Source: Shewanella vesiculosa | GTDB lineage: Bacteria > Pseudomonadota > Gammaproteobacteria > Enterobacterales > Shewanellaceae | Direction of reading: 5' to 3' | NCBI RefSeq assembly: GCF_021560015.1 | Contig: NZ_CP073588.1 | Span: 868,001-932,000 of the forward strand | Length of the DNA stretch: 64,000 nucleotides | Part shown: piece by piece, positions 17,679 to 28,476 of the stretch | How the letters are laid out: the number at the start of each line of letters is the position of its first letter | How positions within the stretch are numbered: position 1 is the first letter of the stretch | Notes under the pieces: generated by a model | The model's database searches: none | The model's input: only the letters and a program-made list of their open reading frames with translations | Told to the model about the DNA's origin: nothing | Program-made: the position numbers and the translations under genes

Positions 17679-18944
17679 ATGGCTACAGCAATTCACAGTA
17701 CCCTTGAAACAACAGAAACAGGCAATAGTGGTAATTACCGCTTTGCGCTCGTGTCACTGACATCATTATTTTTCATGTGGGGATTCATTACCTGCTTAAA
17801 TGATATTTTAATTCCTCATTTAAAAGCTGTATTTTCGTTAAATTACACTGAAGCCATGTTGATTCAATTTTGTTTCTTTGGCGCCTATTTTTTAGTTTCA
17901 TTACCAGCCGGTAAGTTAGTCAAAAAATTAGGCTATCAAAAAGGTATCGTCACAGGGCTTATTATTGCCTGTATCGGTTGTTTACTGTTTTATCCTGCTG
18001 CTGCATTTGCAACTTACGGATTATTTTTAGGTGCATTATTTGTATTGGCATCAGGGATAACTATCTTGCAGGTGGCAGCTAATCCGTATGTGAATGCGTT
18101 AGGATCAGTTGAAACAGCCTCAAGTCGTTTAAATTTAACCCAAGCCTTTAATGCCCTTGGCACCACGGTGGCCCCCTTTTTTGGCGCGGTATTAATTTTG
18201 TCGGTAGCGTCAGGTGCATTAGATGGACTGGATCACGCCCAAGCCGAAGCTGAAGTGGTTAAGCTGCCCTATTTAATTCTTGCTGCAATGCTCGGTTTGC
18301 TGGCTTTAATTTTTGCCAAGCTTAATTTACCTAAGATTACCGAACACAATGATACTTCTGATACTGGTGTGGTAACTCACAATGGTAAAACTAGCGCATT
18401 ACAAAGCATTCACTTGGTCCTAGGAGCAATTGGTATTTTTGTTTATGTTGGTGCTGAAGTCTCAATTGGCAGCTTTTTAGTGAGTTTTCTAGGTGAAGAA
18501 CAAATTGCAGGTTTGCAAGAAGCTGATGCCGCTAAGTACATTACTTACTACTGGGGCGGCGCCATGGTTGGCCGTTTTGTGGGCTCTGTGATCATGCAGA
18601 AAATTCCTGCAGGGACCTTATTAGCGTTTAATGCTTGTGTCGCAGCGACTTTGGTTTTGATTGCTATGAACAGCAGTGGTGCCGTGGCCATGTGGTCAAT
18701 TTTGGCTGTAGGTCTATTCAATTCAATCATGTTCCCAACCATCTTTAGTTTAGCGCTACGAGATTTAGGTCCACATACCTCTCAAGGAAGTGGTATTTTA
18801 TGTTTGGCGATTGTCGGTGGGGCGATTTTACCACTGTTACAAGGGGTGTTGGCCGATAATATGGGGCTGCAATTGGCGTTTATTCTGCCGGTTGTATGTT
18901 ATGCCTTTATTGTCTTTTATGGTGCTAAAGGCTCAAGAATGTAG
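17679..18944 (+). CDS. FucP/GluP-family sugar MFS permease (glucose/galactose type)
   Basis: A 421-residue 12-TM proton or sodium symporter of the FucP/GluP family in the inner membrane. Signatures are [19 protein letters not shown] in TM1, [20 protein letters not shown] after TM2, and [24 protein letters not shown] in the middle, all characteristic of glucose/galactose and fucose transporters. It follows the alpha-glucosidase gene but has its own promoter and terminator. It probably takes up glucose released outside the cytoplasm by GH97. The exact hexose cannot be told from sequence. Confidence 0.85.
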   Translation: MATAIHSTLETTETGNSGNYRFALVSLTSLFFMWGFITCLNDILIPHLKAVFSLNYTEAMLIQFCFFGAYFLVSLPAGKLVKKLGYQKGIVTGLIIACIGCLLFYPAAAFATYGLFLGALFVLASGITILQVAANPYVNALGSVETASSRLNLTQAFNALGTTVAPFFGAVLILSVASGALDGLDHAQAEAEVVKLPYLILAAMLGLLALIFAKLNLPKITEHNDTSDTGVVTHNGKTSALQSIHLVLGAIGIFVYVGAEVSIGSFLVSFLGEEQIAGLQEADAAKYITYYWGGAMVGRFVGSVIMQKIPAGTLLAFNACVAATLVLIAMNSSGAVAMWSILAVGLFNSIMFPTIFSLALRDLGPHTSQGSGILCLAIVGGAILPLLQGVLADNMGLQLAFILPVVCYAFIVFYGAKGSRM

Positions 18945-18975
18945 TGTCGTGTAAACACTCACTTATGTCATGATG

Positions 18976-19001
18976 AAAAAGCGGCTTCGGGCCGCTTTTT
19001 T
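18976..19001 (+). terminator. Terminator after the sugar permease gene
   Basis: AAAAAGCGGC, loop TTCGG, GCCGCTTTTTT; a compact G+C-rich stem followed by a T run. Confidence 0.9.
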
Positions 19002-19225
19002 ATTTAAAGCAATATATCATTGGTCTGTGGTTTATCTTGAGGATAACTCGCAAACAGAGTCCGAATGAGTTAAAGCGATAAACTGACGTTAAATGGATTG
19101 ACGAAATGACTGATTTAATCACCCAACTGAAGGGACAAAGGCCGATATTGCCTTGCTATCAAGTGTTTTAATCCCTATGATCAGCACGTTTTTAAATTGA
19201 ACGTAATCTTAGATAGAGAGCCCCC

Positions 19226-20440
19226 ATGTTGACTTATCCGTTGTCAGGCAGTTCATCAGAGTTAGTCTTAAATGTACTTACTATGGTGTTAACCCGAGGA
19301 AAACCATTAGATAGAGCTTACTCAGAGCATTTTTCTGGTTTAACGCTTAACCCATCAGAGCAAGCGCGGATCACGCAGGTCACTGGCGATATTTTACGTC
19401 GATTAAACTTATATTGTTTTCTGGTGGATATTGAACCGGAAGAATTCGATCGTTTAGGATCGAAGTTACTTAACGGTTGGCACGTCTTTCACGGTTTAGA
19501 TTTACCCAAAATGCAGTATTCATTGCAGATTGAGCAAGCGAAATTTGATGCTAACCTTGAACAGGCCAAAATGGATCCTGTGCTTTGGGACGGTTGCCCA
19601 CAATGGCTAGACTTACTTGGACAAGCACAATTAGGTGATAAATGGCCAGCTGAACGTGCAGCACTTGCCGAGCAACCAAAACGTTATTTACGCGTTAATG
19701 AGCTTAAATGTGACCGTGAAAAATTGATCAGTCGCTTACAAAAAGAAGGTGTAACAGCTGTGCCTTTGGATGATGTGGCTTCTGCAATTGAGGTAACGTC
19801 TGACTCAGCACTGTTTCGAACTGACGCCTTTAAAGACGGCTGGTTTGAACAACAAGATGCCGGATCGCAATTGGTTGCCGATGCCGTTGGCGCAAAACCG
19901 GGTATGCGAGTTGTTGATGCTTGTGCTGGTGCAGGTGGTAAAACCTTACATATTGCTGCACAGATGCAGGGCAAAGGCCGTTTGTTAGCCATGGATGTTG
20001 AGCAATGGAAACTCGATAACCTTAAAACACGCGCTAAACGTGCAGGTGCTCATAATGTTGAAACGCGGATTATCGCCAGTTCGAAAACCATTAAACGCTT
20101 AAAATTAACCGCTGACAGGGTATTGTTAGATGTCCCTTGTTCTGGGCTTGGGGTATTGAAACGAAATCCGGATTCAAAATGGCGTGATACTCCAGAGCGC
20201 TTGCCGGTATTGATTGAATTACAAAAGCATATTTTACAAAGTTATAGCCGCATGGTGAAAGTGGGCGGCATGTTAATTTATGCAACTTGCTCAATTATGC
20301 CTGAAGAAAATCGTCATCAAGTGGATGCCTTTCTAGCTGAAAATCCGCAGTTTTCGCTGATAGAAGATGAAAATATTTTAGTGTCGGAACGTGGATTTGA
20401 TGGCTTCTATCTAGCTAAGATGGAACGGATAGCAGAATAG
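19226..20440 (+). CDS. RsmB/NOP-family RNA cytosine-C5 methyltransferase
   Basis: A 404-residue SAM-dependent RNA methyltransferase of the RsmB/Nop2/Sun family. The N-terminal half is an NusB-like helical domain without clear motifs. The C-terminal half has the SAM site DACAGAGGKTLHIAAQM near residue 233, DVPCSGLGVLKRNPDSKW with the first catalytic cysteine near residue 304, and YATCSIMPEEN with the second near 353. Both cysteines of the m5C mechanism are present. It is not next to fmt/def, where the true rsmB usually lies, so it is probably a paralogue with an unknown RNA target. It is monocistronic, with a weak terminator at 20492-20524. Confidence 0.82.
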   Translation: MLTYPLSGSSSELVLNVLTMVLTRGKPLDRAYSEHFSGLTLNPSEQARITQVTGDILRRLNLYCFLVDIEPEEFDRLGSKLLNGWHVFHGLDLPKMQYSLQIEQAKFDANLEQAKMDPVLWDGCPQWLDLLGQAQLGDKWPAERAALAEQPKRYLRVNELKCDREKLISRLQKEGVTAVPLDDVASAIEVTSDSALFRTDAFKDGWFEQQDAGSQLVADAVGAKPGMRVVDACAGAGGKTLHIAAQMQGKGRLLAMDVEQWKLDNLKTRAKRAGAHNVETRIIASSKTIKRLKLTADRVLLDVPCSGLGVLKRNPDSKWRDTPERLPVLIELQKHILQSYSRMVKVGGMLIYATCSIMPEENRHQVDAFLAENPQFSLIEDENILVSERGFDGFYLAKMERIAE

Positions 20441-20491
20441 TTATTCATCATTACTCTTTTTTACAAGCACGACATTGATTATTAATCATTT

Positions 20492-20524
20492 AAAAACAGC
20501 GCAAAAATATTGTGCTGTTTTTTT
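20492..20524 (+). terminator. Probable terminator after the methyltransferase gene
   Basis: AAAAACAGC-GCA and TGTGCTGTTTTTTT pair around an AT-rich loop, followed by a T run. Confidence 0.7.
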
Positions 20525-20660
20525 ATGGGGAATATTTAGGGTTTAGGTGTAATTAATTTATTAAAAAAACGTTAATATATTGATAATATTCTCACAAATG
20601 CATAATCTTATGTGTATTATAAAAAGTATGTCGAATCATTCGTTGTGATGTTGGAGTGTT

Positions 20661-22928
20661 ATGGATATAGGCCCGCATATCAATAAATTCATAAAAGATA
20701 CGCCTCAAGCCGATTTTCGTGAATCGAGTATTGAGCGTTACAGTGCAATACTTGATATGGTACTAAAGGGCCTTCCATTAGGCGAAATGCTCCACGCCTT
20801 AATATTGTTGATTGAAGCTCAAAAGATAGGCACTCGAGCATCTGTGCTGTTATTGAGTGATGACGGTAAACGTCTACTATTCGGGGCGGCGCCAAATCTG
20901 CCTGAAGAATATAATAATGCCATTAACGGTGTTGAGATCGGCGCTGATGTCGGTTCTTGTGGTGCAGCGGCATATACCTGTGAAAGAGTGATTGTTGAAG
21001 ATATTGAACATCATCCCAATTGGACAAAGTATAAAGAATTACCGCTTAAAGCGGGATTAAAATCGTGTTGGTCAGAACCGATAAAAGACAGCAATCAAAA
21101 AGTACTCGGCACGTTTGCCATGTATTATGACACGGTTAAATCGCCTTCAGAGCTAGATTTATACTTAATTCAAGAGGCGGCACGTTTGGCCAGTTTAGCC
21201 ATTGAACGCAGTCGTGGCATGCATATTCAACGTTTAAGCAGCACAATTTTTAACAGTTTGCCTATCTCGCTAGTGATCACCAGTGAAGATAATGTCGTTT
21301 TGTCTGCTAACCCTGTTTTTAAGTCGTTAACATCTACCTATTATGCCAATCTTAAGTTATTCGATGTTCATCGCTTTTTAAGCCACTCCAAAGCGGAGGA
21401 GGTTGCAGATTTATTTGAACATTTAAAACGCGGGCATGCTTGGAAAGGGGAGTTAAAAGGACTTAAAACTGATAATGATATCATTGACATAGCGCTCAAT
21501 GTGACGGTTATTAGAGATACCTTTACTCAACAAAATTGTTTTGCATGGCTAATTACTGATATTTCTGCACGTAAAAATGCTGAGAAAATAATAAGTTTCC
21601 AAACTAATTATGATCAATTAACCGGATTGTCAAACCGCAAGTACTTGTTTGAAACTCTGCAAGCAATGAAGTGCAAAAATAGTATTGATGGTAAAAAGCA
21701 AGAATTCAGTTTGATGCTGATGGACATTGATCACTTCAAACAAATTAATGATACGTTTGGCCATGATAACGGTGATCTGGTTCTCAAATTAGTCGCGCAA
21801 CGTTTGTTAAATACAATTCCCGAGAATGTCCTTATTGCCCGTATTGCCGCTGATGAATTTGCCTTGGTCATACCGGGAAAAATGTGTACTGAGTCATTGA
21901 TAAGTATGTTTAACAACATCACTGATGAGTTAAAAAAGCATTTTATTATTGCCGACCAAGATATGATGTTATCAATGAGTACCGGTCTTGCTCGTTATCC
22001 TTATGATGCTGATAATGTTGAACAGATATTAAATTGTGCCACTCAAGCTATGTACAGTGCCAAAGCGCATGGCCGTAATTGTATGCAGTTTTTTAATCAA
22101 CAAATTCAAAAAGATGCCGAAAGAAATGCGGAACTGCATCTCTACCTCAAAACAGCATTAATCCAAAATGAATTTCAGTTGTATTATCAACCAATTGTTA
22201 ATCCTTTTACCGCTCAAATTACCAAAGCTGAAGTCTTGTTACGCTGGATACATGATGATCAGTTTATTTCCCCTGATGAGTTCATTCCTATTGCAGAAGA
22301 GTCTGGGCTAATTGTCCAAATCGGTGAGTGGGTACGAATGCAAGCGTTAACAAGTATTGTCGCGATGCAAAAAAGTGATTTTACTATCCCGTTATCCATT
22401 AACGTGTCCACTATTGAGTTTTGGAATACTGATTTACAACATCGTTTTGCCGCTTACTTTGATGTGTTACAACAACAGTTTGGGCTTGATGTTTTTCCTT
22501 ACTCTCTGCTTACTCTTGAAATAACAGAATCATTAATGATGTCGCAACAAGACAGCATAAATCAGTTACTGACAGATCTAAGGCATCGCGGCATGCAGAT
22601 TTCGGTAGACGATTTTGGTACCGGATATTCTTCTTTATCGTATTTAGTTAACTTCCCCGTTGATCAAATCAAAATTGATAAATCATTCATTCAACGAATT
22701 TCATCAGGTTCACGTCACAAATCCTTAATTGAAGCCATTGTTAGCATGAGTCGTGCATTAGACTTATCGATTGTTGCTGAAGGAGTGGAGACCGAAGCAG
22801 AGCTTGATTTTATTAAGCAGCAAAACATAGACGCTGTACAAGGTTACTACTTTCATAAACCGATGCCACAAGAGGCGTTTTTCGATTTGTTAGCTAAACA
22901 AGCCGAATCAATAGCAAGATTAAAATAG
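20661..22928 (+). CDS. GAF-PAS-GGDEF-EAL cyclic-di-GMP signalling protein with degenerate GGDEF
   Basis: 755 residues: a GAF sensor at about 25-180, a PAS-like segment at 190-300, GGDEF at 310-470 and EAL at 490-740. The diguanylate cyclase signature is RIAADEF (residues 394-400), so the two glycines are replaced by alanines and synthesis is unlikely, though GTP binding (DIDHFKQINDTFGHDNGD) may persist. The EAL domain keeps its key residues: EVLLRW for EAL, INVS, LEITES, DDFGTGYSSLSYL, KIDKSFI, EGVET and QGYYFHKPM. It should therefore act as a c-di-GMP phosphodiesterase regulated by the GAF domain. No membrane segment is seen, so it is cytosolic. It is convergent with ald. Confidence 0.88.
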   Translation: MDIGPHINKFIKDTPQADFRESSIERYSAILDMVLKGLPLGEMLHALILLIEAQKIGTRASVLLLSDDGKRLLFGAAPNLPEEYNNAINGVEIGADVGSCGAAAYTCERVIVEDIEHHPNWTKYKELPLKAGLKSCWSEPIKDSNQKVLGTFAMYYDTVKSPSELDLYLIQEAARLASLAIERSRGMHIQRLSSTIFNSLPISLVITSEDNVVLSANPVFKSLTSTYYANLKLFDVHRFLSHSKAEEVADLFEHLKRGHAWKGELKGLKTDNDIIDIALNVTVIRDTFTQQNCFAWLITDISARKNAEKIISFQTNYDQLTGLSNRKYLFETLQAMKCKNSIDGKKQEFSLMLMDIDHFKQINDTFGHDNGDLVLKLVAQRLLNTIPENVLIARIAADEFALVIPGKMCTESLISMFNNITDELKKHFIIADQDMMLSMSTGLARYPYDADNVEQILNCATQAMYSAKAHGRNCMQFFNQQIQKDAERNAELHLYLKTALIQNEFQLYYQPIVNPFTAQITKAEVLLRWIHDDQFISPDEFIPIAEESGLIVQIGEWVRMQALTSIVAMQKSDFTIPLSINVSTIEFWNTDLQHRFAAYFDVLQQQFGLDVFPYSLLTLEITESLMMSQQDSINQLLTDLRHRGMQISVDDFGTGYSSLSYLVNFPVDQIKIDKSFIQRISSGSRHKSLIEAIVSMSRALDLSIVAEGVETEAELDFIKQQNIDAVQGYYFHKPMPQEAFFDLLAKQAESIARLK

Positions 22929-23035
22929 AACTGTAGAACGTCAATTACCCAGAATGATGAGTAGAATGGTGCTAGCAAGTTAATATATTCATATCCTGGT
23001 TGATAAGTTCATTTTCTTAATCTGAATAGTGAAGT

Positions 23036-23072
23036 AAAAAAAATGCCGCATCAATTAATGCGGCATTTTTAT
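23036..23072. terminator. Bidirectional terminator between the EAL gene and ald
   Basis: AAATGCCGCAT and ATGCGGCATTT flank a six-base loop, with A tract before and T tract after. It serves two convergent genes. Confidence 0.85.
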
Positions 23073-23101
23073 TTAGTCAGTCAATGTTAGGTCAAAATAA
23101 A

Positions 23102-24217
23102 TTAAGCCAACATGCTCTTAGGTTCAGTAAATTCAAGGCTTAATGCTTCAGCCACTTCTTTACAGACTAATTTTCCGTGGATAACATTTAAGCCATTAAG
23201 TAAATGCTTGTCATTTAATAATGCTTGTTTGTAACCTTGGTTCGCCAACTTGATAATGTAAGGAAGCGTTGCATTGTTTAATGCAAACGTCGAAGTGCGG
23301 GCAACTGCACCTGGCATATTTGCCACACAGTAATGCACAACGTCGTCAACAATATACGTTGGGTCTTGGTGCGTCGTTGCGTGTGATGTTTCAACACAGC
23401 CACCTTGGTCAATTGCTACGTCAACAATCGCGCTACCAGGCTTCATACGCTTAACCATATCTCTGGTAATCAATTTTGGTGCCGCTGCACCAGGAACCAA
23501 TACACCACCAATCACAAGATCGGCTTCTAATACATGGCGTTCAATGGCATCCGCTGTTGAGTAAATCGCTTTTACAGCAGAACCAAACTGAATATTCAAG
23601 CGACGTAATGCATCGATACTACGATCTAATACAACAACGTCAGCACCCATACCTACAGCCATTTGTGCAGCATTAGTACCTACCATACCGCCGCCAATTA
23701 TGACAACTTTAGCAGGTTCAACACCCGGTACACCACCAAGCAACATACCACGTCCACCTAATGATTTCTCAAGAGCACGAGCACCAGCTTGGATTGACAT
23801 GCGCCCAGCCACTTCTGACATAGGTGCAAGTAATGGTAATCCACCACGGTCATCTGTTACGGTTTCATAAGCAATACACACAGCACCGCTGGCGATTAGC
23901 TCATTTGTTTGTGTTAAATCTGGTGCAAGATGTAAATAAGTAAATAAAATCTGGTCGTGACGTAGCATTGCACGTTCAACGGTTAGCGGCTCTTTTACTT
24001 TTACAATCATCTCTGCTTTAGCAAAAACTTCAGCTGCAGTGGCTAAAATCGAGGCACCAGCGTCTATATAATCTTGATCGGTAAACCCAATCCCCACACC
24101 CGCTTCTGATTGTACAAAAACATCGTGACCTTTTAAGGTCAATTCACGTACGCTTGAAGGGACCATGCCTACACGGTATTCGTGGTTTTTGATTTCTGTT
24201 GGAACACCAATAATCAT
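23102..24217 (-). CDS. ald: Alanine dehydrogenase
   Basis: A 371-residue NAD-dependent enzyme catalysing reversible deamination of L-alanine to pyruvate and ammonia. It starts MIIGVPTEIKNHEYRVGMVPSSV and has VKVKEPL with the substrate-binding lysine, FTYLHLAPD, the NAD fold VVIIGGGMVGTNAAQMAVGMGADVVVLDRS near residue 170, and IVDVAIDQGGC near 265. The length equals the family norm. It is transcribed divergently from lrp with 178 bp between them, so Lrp-family control of ald, as known in other bacteria, is likely. Confidence 0.95.
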   Translation of the reverse strand: MIIGVPTEIKNHEYRVGMVPSSVRELTLKGHDVFVQSEAGVGIGFTDQDYIDAGASILATAAEVFAKAEMIVKVKEPLTVERAMLRHDQILFTYLHLAPDLTQTNELIASGAVCIAYETVTDDRGGLPLLAPMSEVAGRMSIQAGARALEKSLGGRGMLLGGVPGVEPAKVVIIGGGMVGTNAAQMAVGMGADVVVLDRSIDALRRLNIQFGSAVKAIYSTADAIERHVLEADLVIGGVLVPGAAAPKLITRDMVKRMKPGSAIVDVAIDQGGCVETSHATTHQDPTYIVDDVVHYCVANMPGAVARTSTFALNNATLPYIIKLANQGYKQALLNDKHLLNGLNVIHGKLVCKEVAEALSLEFTEPKSMLA

Positions 24218-24395
24218 TTTTGAGCCTCGATTGACATAAAACCCACTTCAAATGGGTATAATTGTTATTAATTGTGACCTGAACGTGCTTATTTCAAGCC
24301 ACTCTAGTATAGTGCTGCTTTAGCAGATTATGCTGCTGAAATTGCACTTTTTATAGACAAAAATATTGTTTTAAGTACAAAGCAAGGTTAAATAT

Positions 24396-24892
24396 ATGGC
24401 AAATAGTAAAAGCTTTTCAGTAAAAGATTAGACCGTATAGATCGCAATATTTTAAATGAGCTTCAATTGGATGGTCGCATTTCGAATGTTGAACTATCAA
24501 AACGAGTGGGGTTGAGTCCAACTCCATGCTTAGAAAGAGTGAAAAGGCTTGAAAAACAAGGTTTTATAAGTGGCTACACTGCACTGGTTAATCCACATTT
24601 CCTTGGTGCTTCTTTATTAGTATTTGTTGAAATCACCCTTAATCGTGATACTCCTGATATTTTTGACCGCTTTAATCGTGCAGTACAATTACTCGATGAT
24701 ATCCAAGAATGCCATTTGGTCTCTGGTGATTTCGACTACCTATTAAAGACTCGAGTATCAGATATGTCTGCTTATAGGCGTTTATTAGGTGAAACATTGC
24801 TGAAACTGCCCTCAATTTCAGATACTCGTACTTACGTGGTAATGGAAGAGGTCAAACAGACGAATAAGGTCGCGTTATACAACTTAGGCTAA
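24396..24892 (+). pseudogene. lrp: Lrp/AsnC-family regulator, frame broken near the N-terminus
   Basis: Leucine-responsive regulatory protein. From 24431 the frame reads LDRIDRNILNELQLDGRISNVELSKRVGLSPTPCLERVKRLEKQGFI, the Lrp winged helix. A RAM sensor domain follows (LVSGDFDYLLKTRVSDM and YVVMEEVKQTN). The ATG at 24396 reads MANSKSFSVKD and then meets TAG at 24429-24431. Adding one T in GATTAG restores KDLDRIDRN. Without it, translation would have to begin inside the DNA-binding domain, for example at the TTG at 24467. The gene is well conserved and adjacent to its probable target ald, so I believe this is a one-base sequence error, not decay. Confidence 0.85.
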
Positions 24893-25164
24893 TCCTACAG
24901 TTTAATCTCCCATCAAGTCTTTAGCCGCTGATTGATGAATATAGATGACCATTGTCCACTTATATTCATCATCTAATCAAATAGAACTAATCTTTGTATA
25001 TAAAATCATCATCTTGAGAGTAATCGTTAAGGCTTTTTTGTTTCTGGATTAATTCGGTATAACAATCGATTGAGCTTGACTAATTCAAGGTGCATAATCA
25101 CTGCAAATACAGTGATATTCTGTTATCTTAACCCTTATTTTTCACTTTTTATGGATTCTTTCGT

Positions 25165-27813
25165 TTGACTCAGGAAAATAGTCTAAAAACACTCAGTGGC
25201 CTTCAACGATTGCTTGAAGGTGGCCTTATTTTATGTTGCATGATCGCGACATACATTCTATTGGCATTATCCAGTTTTAATCCAAGTGATCCAGGCTGGA
25301 GTCAGTCGCATTTCCAAGGTGAAATTCACAACTGGACTGGTGCTGTTGGCGCTTGGACTGCAGATGTGCTGTTTTACTTCTTTGGTTTCATCGCCTTTTT
25401 AATTCCTATTATGATAGCCACCACGGGTTGGTTTATTTTTAATCGTGCACATCGTTTGTTTGAAATAGATTATTTTTCAGTCGGATTAAGAATTATTGGT
25501 TTTATTTTGATGTTGTTAGGCTTAGCTGCATTGGTCAGTATGAATGCCGACAATATGTACGTCTTTTCAGCCGGTGGGGTCGCTGGTGATGTGATTGGTC
25601 AGGCGATGCTGCCGTACTTTAATAAGCTAGGAACCACATTATTGCTAATGTGTTTTTTTGGCGCAGGCTTCACTTTAGCGACTGGGATTAGTTGGTTAAC
25701 CATTATTGAATTAACCGGCTTAGGTTCTATCTGGTGTGCCAAGAAAATATGGCATTTACCTAAATTATTTAAACGTGAAACAGAAACCGAAGATACTAAA
25801 GGCTTCCTTTCATTAGTGGATAAATTTACCCAACGTCGTAACGAAATGGATGATCAACATCAGCCAACAAGAGCTCAATCTAACAAGCCAGTTAAAACGC
25901 CAATCCATATTAAACAAGCAGTCGAGACACCGCAGGTTGTAGAAAAGAAACGTAGCTTCTTTAGTCGCAAGCCTAAACCCGCTGAAGATATTGCGGTTTC
26001 AGACATTGATGACCAACAGTTTGATAGTGACGATCGTCAAGAACCGTCAATACAATTTGATCATGAAGACACGCCATTTGCGCCTTGGGTCGCGACAAAA
26101 GACGACGTTGACTTCAATCTTGACGACGACAATGATGACCTCGATATTGCTCAGAGTATGAATCACTCTGATAGTGATGAACCATTTGAGGAAGCTTTTG
26201 CCAAACCTCATTCAAAGGGGGCATTAGTTGCACAACAAAAACCGAAAAAAGAAGCCAGAATTGTTGACGGTGTAGTGGTAATCGATGGTCAAACCACGCA
26301 ACAAGCTCGCCAGAAAATGGATCCTTTACCAAGCATTACCTTGCTTGATGTGCCTGATCGCAAGAAAAATCCTATTAGTGAAGCCGAACTTCAGCAAGTC
26401 GCTCGATTAGTTGAAGCAAAGCTGGCGGATTTTAATATTATCGCCAATGTTGTTGGCGTTTATCCTGGCCCGGTGATTACTCGCTTTGAGCTTGAATTAG
26501 CCCCTGGGGTTAAAGCCTCTAAAATTACCAATCTCTCGAAAGACTTAGCCCGCTCATTATTATCTGAAAACGTGCGTGTTGTTGAAGTGATTCCTGGTAA
26601 AGCTTATGTCGGTTTAGAGTTGCCAAACAAATTCCGTGAAACCGTATTTATGCGTGATGTGCTCGATTCTGCCGCTTTTAAAGACAGCAAATCAACATTA
26701 TCTATGGTGCTGGGTCAAGACATAGCCGGTGAACCTGTGGTGGTTGATTTAGGTAAAATGCCTCATCTATTGGTTGCCGGTACGACAGGTTCTGGTAAGT
26801 CTGTGGGTGTGAACGCGATGATCACCAGCTTATTGTATAAATCAGGCCCGGATGATGTTCGCTTTATTATGATTGACCCTAAAATGCTCGAATTATCTGT
26901 GTATGAGGGGATCCCACATTTACTCTGTGAAGTGGTTACCGACATGAAAGAAGCCGCTAATGCATTGCGTTGGTGTGTCGGTGAAATGGAGCGACGTTAT
27001 AAATTAATGTCGGCATTAGGGGTACGTAACCTTAAAGGTTACAACATCAAAATTAAAGATGCTGCTGCAAAAGGGGAGTACATTCCCGATCCATTATGGA
27101 AGTCATCTGAAAGTATGTTAGATGATGCGCCGCCGCTTGAAAAGCTACCATCTATCGTGGTGGTGGTTGATGAATTTGCTGACATGATTATGATTGTTGG
27201 TAAAAAAGTTGAAGAGTTAATTGCCCGTATAGCCCAAAAAGCTCGTGCTGCAGGGATCCACTTAATATTGGCCACTCAGCGGCCATCGGTTGATGTGATC
27301 ACTGGTCTGATTAAAGCTAACATTCCAACCCGTATTGCGTTTCAAGTGTCATCACGTATTGATTCTCGTACCATTCTTGATCAGCAAGGTGCAGAAACCT
27401 TATTAGGTATGGGGGATATGCTGTATCTTCCACCTGGTACTGGTTTACCAAATCGTGTTCATGGAGCGTTTATTGATGATCACGAAGTTCATAAAGTGGT
27501 TGCCGATTGGTGTGCCCGAGGCAAACCGCAATACATTGACGACATTCTTAACGGCGCCACCGATGGTGAGCAAGTATTGTTACCCGGTGAAACCTCAGAC
27601 AGTGAAGAAGAGTTAGATGCGTTATATGATGATGCCGTTGCGTTTGTTACCGAAACGCGCCGTGGCTCTATTTCTAGCGTACAGCGTAAATTTAAAATTG
27701 GTTATAACCGTGCCGCCCGTATTATTGAAATGATGGAAAGCCAAGGTATTGTGACAGCTCAAGGTCATAATGGTAATCGTGAAGTATTGGCTCCACCGCC
27801 ACCGAGATCATAA
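25165..27813 (+). CDS. ftsK: DNA translocase FtsK
   Basis: An 882-residue septal DNA pump that moves chromosome termini to dif and activates XerCD recombination. The N-terminus has four membrane segments within about residues 20-180. An acidic/glutamine-rich linker of about 220 residues comes next, then the motor with [17 protein letters not shown] (Walker A, near residue 535) and [14 protein letters not shown] (Walker B, near 670), and [24 protein letters not shown]. The C-terminal gamma winged helix is [25 protein letters not shown], which reads KOPS. The start is the TTG at 25165, since no in-frame ATG lies near. It sits directly before lolA, as in many gammaproteobacteria. Confidence 0.95.
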   Translation: MTQENSLKTLSGLQRLLEGGLILCCMIATYILLALSSFNPSDPGWSQSHFQGEIHNWTGAVGAWTADVLFYFFGFIAFLIPIMIATTGWFIFNRAHRLFEIDYFSVGLRIIGFILMLLGLAALVSMNADNMYVFSAGGVAGDVIGQAMLPYFNKLGTTLLLMCFFGAGFTLATGISWLTIIELTGLGSIWCAKKIWHLPKLFKRETETEDTKGFLSLVDKFTQRRNEMDDQHQPTRAQSNKPVKTPIHIKQAVETPQVVEKKRSFFSRKPKPAEDIAVSDIDDQQFDSDDRQEPSIQFDHEDTPFAPWVATKDDVDFNLDDDNDDLDIAQSMNHSDSDEPFEEAFAKPHSKGALVAQQKPKKEARIVDGVVVIDGQTTQQARQKMDPLPSITLLDVPDRKKNPISEAELQQVARLVEAKLADFNIIANVVGVYPGPVITRFELELAPGVKASKITNLSKDLARSLLSENVRVVEVIPGKAYVGLELPNKFRETVFMRDVLDSAAFKDSKSTLSMVLGQDIAGEPVVVDLGKMPHLLVAGTTGSGKSVGVNAMITSLLYKSGPDDVRFIMIDPKMLELSVYEGIPHLLCEVVTDMKEAANALRWCVGEMERRYKLMSALGVRNLKGYNIKIKDAAAKGEYIPDPLWKSSESMLDDAPPLEKLPSIVVVVDEFADMIMIVGKKVEELIARIAQKARAAGIHLILATQRPSVDVITGLIKANIPTRIAFQVSSRIDSRTILDQQGAETLLGMGDMLYLPPGTGLPNRVHGAFIDDHEVHKVVADWCARGKPQYIDDILNGATDGEQVLLPGETSDSEEELDALYDDAVAFVTETRRGSISSVQRKFKIGYNRAARIIEMMESQGIVTAQGHNGNREVLAPPPPRS

Positions 27814-27824
27814 TAGGAATGATA

Positions 27825-28469
27825 ATGAATAAACGTTTTGCTGTATTGAGCCTATTATTAACCACCAGCGTAACTTGCTTTGCCGCGATGGCCGATGACG
27901 CCACTGAGCTACGAGCAAAACTGTCTAACATTGATAGTTTGCATGCGACATTTTCCCAGCAAGTTACCGACATTAATAATAAACCAATTCAAACTGGCAG
28001 TGGCGTATTTGCCCTGGCATATCCCAATCAATTTTACTGGCATTTAACTCAGCCAGATGAATCTTTGATTGTGGCCGATGGCGCTAATTTATGGATTTAT
28101 AACCCCTTCGCCGAAGAAGTAACCGTAATGGATGTTGCTCAAGCGGTTGATGCATCGCCGATGGCTTTGTTAGTGCATCGAGATGAAGCCACATGGGCTA
28201 AATATTCAGTCACCAAACGGGTTATTAATGCGACATCTAGCTGTTTTGATATTCAGCCTAAGAAACTCAACAGTAACGTTATTGCTGTTAGTGTATGTTT
28301 TGACGCCAAGCAGTTAGTCAAATTTAACTTAACCGACGAGCAAGGTAATTTAAGCCAATTTTCGCTCACTGAGCAGCGCAGCGTAAAAGCAGACGAGACC
28401 AATATCTTTAATTTTGCTGTACCAGATAACGTCGATATAGACGATCAACGCTTAAAGCAAGCTCACTAA
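27825..28469 (+). CDS. lolA: Outer-membrane lipoprotein carrier LolA
   Basis: A 214-residue periplasmic chaperone that carries lipoproteins from LolCDE to LolB. A signal peptide ([23 protein letters not shown]) is followed by the LolA pattern [47 protein letters not shown] and [16 protein letters not shown] chose the second ATG (27825) because AGGA lies six bases ahead of it, too close to the ATG at 27819. It is between ftsK and rarA, the usual order. Confidence 0.95.
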   Translation: MNKRFAVLSLLLTTSVTCFAAMADDATELRAKLSNIDSLHATFSQQVTDINNKPIQTGSGVFALAYPNQFYWHLTQPDESLIVADGANLWIYNPFAEEVTVMDVAQAVDASPMALLVHRDEATWAKYSVTKRVINATSSCFDIQPKKLNSNVIAVSVCFDAKQLVKFNLTDEQGNLSQFSLTEQRSVKADETNIFNFAVPDNVDIDDQRLKQAH

Positions 28470-28476
28470 GCAGTTT

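Noticed and set aside
27039..27275. Minus-strand open frame inside ftsK
   Set aside because: A shadow of the ftsK coding strand; no independent signal. The many similar opposite-strand frames in the window were dropped for the same reason.
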